DNA of 6,601 nucleotides from Candidatus Aenigmatarchaeota archaeon (GTDB taxonomy: Archaea > Aenigmatarchaeota > Aenigmatarchaeia > PWEA01 > JAGHBM01): assembly GCA_023133195.1 (NCBI GenBank), contig JAGLWW010000043.1:1-6601 (forward strand). Reading direction: 5' to 3'. The position numbers and the translations under genes were made by a program. Numbering within the stretch: the stretch's first letter is position 1; every line of letters starts with the position of its first letter. The notes under the pieces were generated by a model. The model ran no database searches. It was given only the letters and a program-made list of their open reading frames with translations, and was not told the DNA's origin. Positions 1 to 5,277 of the stretch are shown here, piece by piece.

Positions 1-405
1 GAGAAAAAATTCAATTTGGGAATAATACTCTTGAGACTTGGTGAATACTCATTTGGTGTGTTTGAAGGGGACGAACTGAAAATACATAAGACAGGAACAC
101 AATTTGTGGGGGGGAAAACCAAGGCCGGGGGCCAGAGTGCCGCGAGGTTTGCCAGAGTGAGAGAAGGACAGATAAATGATTTCTTCAAAAAAGTGTGCTC
201 GCAAATAAGGGAAAAAATCACTCAGGACTTGGATTACGTCTTCTTTGGCGGCGACTCAAAAACGATAAAAACTTTCCTAAAAACCTGCGACTGTCTGGAG
301 AAATTCCGCGTAATGAGCAGAGTTCTTAACGTAAGGCATATGAAACTGGAAAGCCTGAAGAACTCGCTAAAGGAAGTATGGACATTCAGGGTCTATGAAA
401 TCTGA
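1..405 (+). CDS. Vms1/VLRF1-like peptidyl-tRNA hydrolase (GGQ release factor), 5'-truncated
   Basis: The reading frame is open from base 1, so the gene starts outside the window. A TTG at position 16 is only an internal Leu codon. The 134 visible residues contain GGKTKAGGQSAARFARVREG, with the GGQ at about residues 43-45. This matches the catalytic loop of the eRF1 domain-2 / Vms1-like release factor superfamily, in which the Gln positions water to hydrolyse the peptidyl-tRNA ester. A beta-strand and Gly-Gly turn (YVFFGGDS) and a C-terminal WTFRVYEI strand complete the fold. The protein ends about 90 residues after GGQ. Archaeal aRF1 has a further domain 3 there, so I favour the archaeal Vms1/ANKZF1-like family, which rescues nascent chains from stalled large subunits, over aRF1 itself. 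The assignment is from memory of family motifs. A diverged aRF1 fragment is the alternative. Confidence 0.75.
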   Translation, partial: EKKFNLGIILLRLGEYSFGVFEGDELKIHKTGTQFVGGKTKAGGQSAARFARVREGQINDFFKKVCSQIREKITQDLDYVFFGGDSKTIKTFLKTCDCLEKFRVMSRVLNVRHMKLESLKNSLKEVWTFRVYEI

Positions 406-414
406 AATTATGGG

Positions 415-421
415 TTTAAAT
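415..421 (+). promoter_or_regulatory. TATA-like box upstream of the orphan gene
   Basis: TTTAAAT lies in the 50-bp gap after the release factor gene, about 38 nt before the ATG at 456. An archaeal start site about 25-28 nt downstream would fall near 443-446 and leave a short leader containing the Shine-Dalgarno sequence. The box is weak and identified by eye only. Read-through from the upstream gene is equally possible. Confidence 0.3.
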
Positions 422-444
422 CCTTTTCGGATGTAAAATTAGAT

Positions 445-451
445 GAGGTGA
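445..451 (+). promoter_or_regulatory. Shine-Dalgarno sequence of the orphan gene
   Basis: GAGGTGA ends 4 nt before the ATG at 456 and is strongly complementary to the archaeal 16S 3' end (CACCTCC-type). It fixes the start of the 103-residue gene. It is the clearest ribosome binding site in the window, where most other genes lack one. Confidence 0.65.
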
Positions 452-455
452 GAAA

Positions 456-767
456 ATGTCTTTATTTCACGAAACACCGGCAGATGTAGAGTTCAAACAC
501 AATTATTGGATGATATCTGATGGTAAACCTGGTGTATCAGAAGATTATGGAAAATATATGTTTGGTCAAATGGAGCTCAATATAATTTTAGACGATTGTT
601 TCATGGAGGGTAATCGTAAAAAAGAGTATCAAAAAGATCTAAAAATGATTGCAAATTATTATGGAAAGGATGTAAAAGAATTTAGAAAAGAAATAGATAA
701 AGATAGAAATGTTCTGGGTATATTGAAAAGTTTGTGGACTAAAAAAACCAAACTTCCAACTAATTAA
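456..767 (+). CDS. Hypothetical protein, AT-rich orphan
   Basis: This is a 103-residue protein that I do not recognise. The ATG is supported by GAGGTGA 4 nt upstream. The first half is mixed and aromatic-rich (FKHNYWM, DYGKYMFGQ, then the hydrophobic LNIILDDCFM at about 41-50). The second half, from residue 53, is strongly charged, rich in Lys/Asp/Glu and probably helical, and ends in a basic tail (WTKKTKLPTN). There is no signal peptide, membrane segment, Cys/His metal site or Walker motif. The protein should be small, soluble and cytoplasmic. Base composition is unlike the neighbours: my hand count is 92 G+C in 312 bases (about 29%), against 40-58% in 60-base samples from glyA and the KaiC gene. 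That suggests recent acquisition or a virus/plasmid origin. The gene is convergent with glyA, with a 45-bp gap. Confidence 0.7.
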   Translation: MSLFHETPADVEFKHNYWMISDGKPGVSEDYGKYMFGQMELNIILDDCFMEGNRKKEYQKDLKMIANYYGKDVKEFRKEIDKDRNVLGILKSLWTKKTKLPTN

Positions 768-787
768 GAAAGCAATCTGGATATGGG

Positions 788-800
788 AAAGAAACAAAAA
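788..800 (-). terminator. Possible oligo-T terminator after glyA
   Basis: Read on the minus strand, TTTTTGTTTCTTT begins about 13 nt past the glyA stop codon. Archaeal RNA polymerase commonly terminates at T-rich tracts without a hairpin, and none is evident here. The tract lies in the 45-bp convergent gap with the orphan gene. The call is by eye only. Confidence 0.35.
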
Positions 801-812
801 TCAATTTAAAAT

Positions 813-2072
813 TCAGTAAAACACAAACCGGCTGCAAAGCTCTCTTACTTCCTCTTTTATTTTTTGCCTTATTTTCTGGTTGTCAAGATTGTTCAATATC
901 TTTGATATCCATTCCCCGATTACTTTCATTTCCGATTTCTTCATTCCGCACGTAGTCAATATCGGAGTACCAAGCCTTATTCCAGAGGGCCTGAACGGCG
1001 TGCTCGGGTCAAATGGTATTGTGTTGGCATTTGTTATTATCCCGGCCTCTTCAAGCGCCTCGGCCCCGTGCTTTCCCATGCCATCTTTTCCAACACTCTT
1101 TGTATTAATGAGGTCCATGAGTATCAAGTGGTTGTCTGTCCCGTTTGACACAAGCTTGATTCCGTTTTCCATCAGTGTCTCGGCCAGTGTCTTTGCATTC
1201 TTCACAATTTGTTGGGTATAATCCTTGAATTCAGGTTTCATTGCCTCGGCAAATGCAACTGCCTTCGCTGCTATCGTGTGTTCATGAGGCCCTCCCTGGA
1301 TTCCCGGAAATACTGCCATGTCAATTTTTTTTGCAAACTTTTCCTTGCAAAGGATTATTGCACTTCTCGGACCCCTTAATGTCTTGTGGGTTGTGGTCGT
1401 CACGACATCTGTAAAAGGCAACGGTGACGGGTGCACTTTGCCTGCAATCAACCCTGCTATGTGCGCGATGTCTGCCATTGAGATGGCGCCAACGTCTTCG
1501 GCTATGGAGTGAAACTCTTTGAAGTCAATCAATCTTGGATAGGCGGTATACCCGCTTACTATAAGCTTTGGTTTTTCTTTCTCTGCAATCTTCCTCACGA
1601 CATCCATGTCCAGTCTTTCAGTTTCCCTGTCAACCCCGTACTCCGCAAAGTTGTAAAACTTTCCCGAGAAATTAACGGGACTGCCGTGGGTAAGATGTCC
1701 CCCGTGACTGAGGTTCATCCCAAGTATCTTGTCGCCGGGCTCAAGCAGCGCGAAGTAAACGGCCATGTTCGCAGGACTTCCGCTGTTCGGCTGCACGTTT
1801 GCGTGCTCTGCATTGAAAAGCTTTTTTGCCCTTTCTATCGCCAAGGTCTCCACGTCATCTATGAATCTGTTTCCCTGGTAATATCTTTTCTTCGGGTAGC
1901 CCTCTGCATATTTGTTTGTCATTATCGAGCCCGATGCCTCCAAAACTGCACGACTGCAGTAATTCTCGGAAGGAATTAGGTTCAACTGGTTCCTTTGTCT
2001 CTCCATTTCTTTTTCTATTATCGTGAACACTTCTGGGTCTTCTTTTTGTATGTTCTCTATCATATCAATCAT
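813..2072 (-). CDS. glyA: Serine hydroxymethyltransferase
   Basis: SHMT is a PLP enzyme that interconverts serine plus tetrahydrofolate with glycine plus 5,10-methylene-THF in the cytoplasm. The 419 residues are the usual full length. Visible family landmarks, by analogy with the E. coli enzyme, are: NLIPSENY at 31-38; the substrate Glu57 and Tyr65 region in KYAEGYP/KRYYQG; SHGGHLTHG at 122-130; the PLP-contacting Asp201 and His204 in ADIAHIAG; the Schiff-base Lys230 in THKTLRGPR; and the carboxylate-binding Arg366 in SGIRLGTP. The gene starts at ATG 2072, overlapping the thyX stop by 8 nt. An in-frame ATG at 2063 is an alternative. Neither has a Shine-Dalgarno sequence, so translation is probably coupled to thyX. 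Placement behind thyX points to supply of methylene-THF for dTMP synthesis. Confidence 0.97.
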   Translation of the reverse strand: MIDMIENIQKEDPEVFTIIEKEMERQRNQLNLIPSENYCSRAVLEASGSIMTNKYAEGYPKKRYYQGNRFIDDVETLAIERAKKLFNAEHANVQPNSGSPANMAVYFALLEPGDKILGMNLSHGGHLTHGSPVNFSGKFYNFAEYGVDRETERLDMDVVRKIAEKEKPKLIVSGYTAYPRLIDFKEFHSIAEDVGAISMADIAHIAGLIAGKVHPSPLPFTDVVTTTTHKTLRGPRSAIILCKEKFAKKIDMAVFPGIQGGPHEHTIAAKAVAFAEAMKPEFKDYTQQIVKNAKTLAETLMENGIKLVSNGTDNHLILMDLINTKSVGKDGMGKHGAEALEEAGIITNANTIPFDPSTPFRPSGIRLGTPILTTCGMKKSEMKVIGEWISKILNNLDNQKIRQKIKEEVRELCSRFVFY

Positions 2073-3471
2073 TTACTTGTATGTATTTTGCAAGAAGAGG
2101 ATGGACTTTATCTATTTCCCTGTACATCTGCTGTGCAATTGATTTGTATGAAGCGTGTGCAAATTCACTTGTCCTGAGCTTTATAAGATGGTGGCACTCC
2201 CTTAGGTTGAGGTTGAACAGGGTTCTCTTCCTAAATGCAAGGGGAACCATATACTGGGCCTCTTTAGGAAATTCCTTTGAAATTTTTTTATATGCACCTA
2301 AAGCCAAATTCATGCATTTATCATATTTATCTTTTATTCCCGCTTCCACTATTTCCACAGGCGTGCAGTAACCATGATTTGTCGTGCACTCCTGATTTGT
2401 CTGGGTACATATCCTGTGCCTTTGAAGGTCCCGGAAAGCCCCGTAATCCATCAGCACGTCAAAAGTATAATAAACGTGTTCCAGTTCCCTGATTGGCCTG
2501 TCAAACTTTCCCATTTTTTTCAGGGCCTCATCAACTATTTTGGCCTTTTCTTCATTATTCATCTTTTCTACTTTATCCTTTATTTTTTTGTAAGGAAGAT
2601 TTGAGAATCTGTAAAGCAGGGCCGCAACCAGCTTGTTGTCAGCATCCTTGTCATATTCAACAAGTACTGCCTTTTGTTCCTCATCTCCCGAGACAATTCC
2701 TAGTTTTTCTTCTGCAACCTTCTCCATTGCGGAATAAGTTTCACCCATATAATCATTGTATTTTGTGTACTTTACGAGAGTAGGTGTAACTTTCAGTGCG
2801 GCCTCCTTGATTTCTTCTCCAATTCCTCTCATCTCTTCAAGAGGATGGGAGAGCATTTTTACTATTACATGCTCAAGATTCCTCGCATTCACAGTCATCC
2901 CGAGATTCGTAAGGACAGAAACGGGAAGCATGTATCTCAGCACGTCCAAAACCTTGTTTTTGAGCTGTACCTGATAAAGCTTGTCAGAAACGTCTTCCGG
3001 TTGGGGATATTTCTTTTTCCAAAAATCAATCATTGTTGGAAACAATGAGTTGTATGTATCAAGGATGTAATCAGCAGTCTCCTGATAAACCTTTCCCAAG
3101 GAAGACGCCATAAGATTTTTCGGCTTGTAGTAACGGTTCCTGTCAAATAACTGGTATCTTGATGACTTTTCAGTAAAGGAACACAGCCTGTTGTCCTCAA
3201 TTACCTTTGTCGCAAGTATGGATACGTTCTCTATCGCCAAAGACAGAACTGCATGTTCCGCGACAGACGAATGGCCGTAACCGACAATCCATTTTTCATG
3301 GAACTGCCTTGACTTGTCCTCGTTTAGTTCCTTTGCAATTTTGTCAAAGGCCTCTGGGCTTCTTGAACACCTTGCAAATGCTACGGCAACTACCTCAGGA
3401 GGGAGCCCGTTTAAAGTGTAAATCCTCCTTTTAGAAACAAAATCTTTAGAATCCACCGACACATTACACAC
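2065..3471 (-). CDS. thyX: Two-domain ThyX-like FAD-dependent thymidylate synthase
   Basis: This ThyX-superfamily protein has about 468 residues, twice the usual 220-250, and is a tandem duplication. Copy 1 (about 15-235) has GHSSVAEH, a degenerate signature DNRLCSFTEKSSRY at 93-106, LRYMLP and VNAR. Copy 2 (about 290-460) has LEHVYYTF, an intact FRDLQRHR ending at 353, a lost NExSxRY half, and NLRECHHLIKLR. Typical ThyX uses FAD, NADPH and methylene-THF to methylate dUMP, and is a tetramer with active sites at subunit interfaces. Each copy here keeps the half-site the other lacks (see findings). Start choice: GTG at 3471 lies about 27 nt after a TATA-like box. GTG at 3462 has AGAGGGG 8 nt upstream and is nearly as good. 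TTG at 3486 would probably lie upstream of the transcript. The genes tmk and glyA flank it on the same strand. Family membership is firm, but catalytic activity of this long form is inferred. Confidence 0.88.
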   Translation of the reverse strand: MCNVSVDSKDFVSKRRIYTLNGLPPEVVAVAFARCSRSPEAFDKIAKELNEDKSRQFHEKWIVGYGHSSVAEHAVLSLAIENVSILATKVIEDNRLCSFTEKSSRYQLFDRNRYYKPKNLMASSLGKVYQETADYILDTYNSLFPTMIDFWKKKYPQPEDVSDKLYQVQLKNKVLDVLRYMLPVSVLTNLGMTVNARNLEHVIVKMLSHPLEEMRGIGEEIKEAALKVTPTLVKYTKYNDYMGETYSAMEKVAEEKLGIVSGDEEQKAVLVEYDKDADNKLVAALLYRFSNLPYKKIKDKVEKMNNEEKAKIVDEALKKMGKFDRPIRELEHVYYTFDVLMDYGAFRDLQRHRICTQTNQECTTNHGYCTPVEIVEAGIKDKYDKCMNLALGAYKKISKEFPKEAQYMVPLAFRKRTLFNLNLRECHHLIKLRTSEFAHASYKSIAQQMYREIDKVHPLLAKYIQVND

Positions 3472-3490
3472 CCCTCTATTATTCAACTTA

Positions 3491-3503
3491 AAAATATATA
3501 AAA
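3491..3503 (-). promoter_or_regulatory. TATA-like box for thyX-glyA
   Basis: Minus-strand TTTTATATATTTT lies in the 44-bp gap between the tmk stop and the thyX start. It is preceded by TTTTAAAAG, which could serve as a BRE. Its centre is about 27 nt upstream of GTG 3471. This suggests that thyX-glyA has its own promoter in addition to any read-through from tmk, and it argues against the TTG at 3486 as the start. Confidence 0.5.
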
Positions 3504-3515
3504 CTTTTAAAAGAT

Positions 3516-4139
3516 TTATAGATATTTCCAGATTCTTTCCTGGACCTCTTCTTTAGTCCCAGTGCCATCTATGATTTTTATGTTCTCATCCTTGAGTACG
3601 TCTTTCAGCTTCAGGTAATTTTCTCTCAATTTTTTAAGGAATTTGATATGCTCGAATATTTCTACTCTGGCCTTTTGTTTTGCTCTATAGTCTATCCTCT
3701 TTATTGCCTCTTCCGCGGGCAGGTCCACAAAAAACACCAAATCCGGTACTTTAACGTGACCGCTTTTTACAAGTTTTCTATGAAAATCCATAATAAAATC
3801 CGTGTCAAACCCCTGGCTTTGCTGATAAGCTATCGTGGAGTGATAGTTCCTGTCTGAGACCACGATTTTCCCTTTTTCCAGTTCTTTTTGTATCATATTG
3901 TTGTGCTCAATTCTGTCAGCATAGAAAAGAAGAGTGTAAATAAGACCATTGACGTCACCTGGCAAATCCGTCTTTTCTTTTAACCTTTTGCTTATGAGGT
4001 CGCCGATTAGTTCTCTTGTGGGCTCGCGCGTTTCCTTTACGTCGCAACCCATTTCCCTGAGTTTTTCACAGAAAAGCTTGAACTGGGTTGATTTCCCGGA
4101 ACCGTCAATTCCTTCAAAAACAATGAATTTTTCTTTCAT
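3516..4139 (-). CDS. tmk: Thymidylate kinase (dTMP kinase)
   Basis: Tmk phosphorylates dTMP to dTDP with ATP, in the cytoplasm, on the route to dTTP. The 207 residues are typical of the family. Motifs in order: P-loop GIDGSGKST at 10-18; the dTMP-site loop TREPT at 37-41; FYADR at 72-76; SDRN at 95-98, at the position of the family's DRY/DRH motif, followed by AYQ at 104-106; and a basic lid segment YRAKQKAR at 151-158. There is no Arg in the P-loop and the lid is basic, as in the bacterial type II enzymes rather than the eukaryotic type I. The ATG at 4139 is directly followed by the P-loop strand (KFIVFEG), so no extension is needed. There is no Shine-Dalgarno sequence, and a TATA-like box 27 nt upstream suggests a leaderless transcript. 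It is first in the tmk-thyX-glyA block and divergent from the KaiC-like gene. Confidence 0.95.
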   Translation of the reverse strand: MKEKFIVFEGIDGSGKSTQFKLFCEKLREMGCDVKETREPTRELIGDLISKRLKEKTDLPGDVNGLIYTLLFYADRIEHNNMIQKELEKGKIVVSDRNYHSTIAYQQSQGFDTDFIMDFHRKLVKSGHVKVPDLVFFVDLPAEEAIKRIDYRAKQKARVEIFEHIKFLKKLRENYLKLKDVLKDENIKIIDGTGTKEEVQERIWKYL

Positions 4140-4162
4140 TGGAATATGTTGTGTCTTCAGAC

Positions 4163-4170
4163 ATTTATAA
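4163..4170 (-). promoter_or_regulatory. TATA-like box for tmk
   Basis: Minus-strand TTATAAAT is preceded by the purine-rich GAAGAAA, which resembles an archaeal BRE. Its centre is about 27 nt from the tmk ATG at 4139, so transcription should begin at or very near the start codon. It shares the 81-bp divergent region with the KaiC-operon promoter. On the plus strand the same bases read ATTTATAA and could serve the longer KaiC start at 4206. Confidence 0.55.
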
Positions 4171-4189
4171 TTTCTTCACAAATCAGAAA

Positions 4190-4198
4190 GTATATATG
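4190..4198 (+). promoter_or_regulatory. TATA-like box for the KaiC-Roadblock-FIST unit
   Basis: GTATATATG is preceded by CAGAAA, a plausible BRE. Its centre (about 4194) is 27 nt upstream of the ATG at 4221. That predicts a leaderless mRNA starting at 4221 rather than at the in-frame ATG 4206. The call is by eye; no start-site data are available. Confidence 0.5.
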
Positions 4199-4220
4199 TG
4201 AAAAAATGGGAAATATAAAC

Positions 4221-4886
4221 ATGGCAAAAAACAAACGTTGCTCTACCGGAATACCGAATCTTGATAAAAAACTGGGAGGAGGATTTCCACCGGGCCCAAG
4301 AACTATACTCGTATCAGGCGGATGCGGAACCGGAAAAACTACATTTGGCGTGCAGTTCGTGTACAAAGGCATAGTGGATTACAAAGAACCGGGAATACTC
4401 ATAAATTTTGAGCAGAATATCTCGCAGTTAAAAGAAGATATGCTTAATTTTGGTTTTGACTTGCAGAAGCTGGAAGATGAAAATATGCTAAGAATATATG
4501 ACCGGTCTTCGGCAGAGGAAGGCAAACATGATATGATATCGTTCCTAATCGAAAAGGCCAGGGAAATAGATGCAAAAAGAATTGTCATAGACAGCATGCA
4601 AACACTGGAATACCTGCTTGGAAGCGAAATACAGTTTACAATCGCTTCCACGTGTGATGCCCTAAAAAGAGCCGGACTGACCACGCTGATACTGGCAGAA
4701 TCCAGAACAGATGAAATAGACATTTCCAAAGACGTTGAATCATACATAGTAGATGGGGTAATAATACTAAGCATACACGAAGCTTTGGACACAAGAAAGC
4801 TTATTATAAGAAAAATGAGGGGAACTGCACATACCCTGAAACCGATGGAAATGAGAATCTGTGAAAACGGTATAGAAGTGGATTAG
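4221..4886 (+). CDS. Single-domain KaiC-like RecA-superfamily ATPase
   Basis: The 221 residues form one KaiC domain, half of cyanobacterial KaiC. STGIPNLDKKLGGGFPPG at 8-25 is the typical KaiC-family N-terminus. The Walker A is GGCGTGKTT at 33-41. INFEQ at 61-65 occupies the catalytic Glu-Glu position but reads Glu64-Gln65. The Walker B strand is RIVIDS with Asp124. The C-terminal strand LIIRKMRGTAHTLKPMEM is also typical. There is no second KaiC domain, DNA-binding domain or membrane segment. Archaeal homologues are proposed signal-transduction ATPases, probably hexameric; no substrate can be named here. The start at 4221 is preferred because the motif begins seven residues later and a TATA-like box lies 27 nt upstream. 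ATG 4206, which adds MGNIN, is the alternative. ATG 4146 would place both TATA-like boxes inside the gene. The next gene begins 1 nt after the stop, so they surely share a transcript. Confidence 0.92.
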   Translation: MAKNKRCSTGIPNLDKKLGGGFPPGPRTILVSGGCGTGKTTFGVQFVYKGIVDYKEPGILINFEQNISQLKEDMLNFGFDLQKLEDENMLRIYDRSSAEEGKHDMISFLIEKAREIDAKRIVIDSMQTLEYLLGSEIQFTIASTCDALKRAGLTTLILAESRTDEIDISKDVESYIVDGVIILSIHEALDTRKLIIRKMRGTAHTLKPMEMRICENGIEVD

Positions 4887-4887
4887 C

Positions 4888-5277
4888 ATGTCTATCAACA
4901 CAGAAATAGAGGAAATCATAAGAAACGACCTGCTTAAACTGGAAGACGTATACGCATGCATGGTGGCAAGAAAAGGTCTGGAAGGAATTGTCTTATTTGA
5001 GGAGTCAAAAGACCCTGAGTTAAAGGAGGTCTGGATTTCCCTGGAAAAAACAATGGACGAATTTTTTTCAATAATAAAAGAGTATTCTATTTACGGCCTG
5101 AACAAGATTTACTTTGAACTTGGGAAATACGACGTAATTTTCTTTATTCTCCCTGAGACAGATACTGCCTTGGTTGCATTGATTCCCGTGCTGGCCAATC
5201 GTGGCCTTTTGGAAGTAGAACTTGAAAATACAAGGGAAAAAATAATTGAAATCCTTGAAAGAGAGAAAAAGTTATGA
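4888..5277 (+). CDS. Roadblock/LC7 domain protein
   Basis: The 129 residues cover one Roadblock/LC7 (MglB-like) domain. I read an N-terminal helix at 3-18, then the paired strands VYACMVARKGLEGIVLFEE at 21-39. A long helix follows at 46-66 (VWISLEKTMDEFFSIIKEY), then strands at 71-78, 81-88 and 92-100 (LNKIYFEL, YDVIFFIL, DTALVALIP). It closes with the family's small-Gly-Leu turn and last helix, ANRGLLEVELENTREKIIEIL, at 103-123. Roadblock proteins dimerise and regulate or scaffold nucleotide-binding partners such as Ras-like GTPases. No GTPase gene is visible here, and the neighbour is a KaiC-like ATPase, so that ATPase is the likeliest partner (inference). The start is 1 nt past the KaiC stop. 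The stop overlaps the FIST gene by 4 nt (ATGA), which implies translational coupling. No strong Shine-Dalgarno sequence is seen. Confidence 0.78.
   Translation: MSINTEIEEIIRNDLLKLEDVYACMVARKGLEGIVLFEESKDPELKEVWISLEKTMDEFFSIIKEYSIYGLNKIYFELGKYDVIFFILPETDTALVALIPVLANRGLLEVELENTREKIIEILEREKKL

Noticed and set aside
16..18. TTG as the true start of the release factor gene
   Set aside because: The frame stays open to base 1 and the upstream residues (EKKFN) continue the family's first strand. The gene is truncated by the window edge.
1509..1979. 156-codon open frame on the plus strand inside glyA
   Set aside because: It is antisense to the highly conserved SHMT core, its translation resembles no family I know, and it has no upstream signals. 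It is a shadow frame.
3472..3486. TTG start for thyX at 3486
   Set aside because: It lies upstream of the start site predicted from the TATA-like box at 3491-3503. GTG codons at 3471 and 3462 have better promoter or ribosome-binding support.
4146..4220. N-terminal extension of the KaiC-like protein from ATG 4146
   Set aside because: It would place both divergent TATA-like boxes inside the coding region and nearly abut the tmk start. The KaiC motif begins only after 4221.
4379..4792. 137-codon minus-strand open frame inside the KaiC-like gene
   Set aside because: It is Ser-rich and low in complexity, as expected from the antisense of codons in a real ATPase gene. The plus-strand protein has clear Walker motifs.
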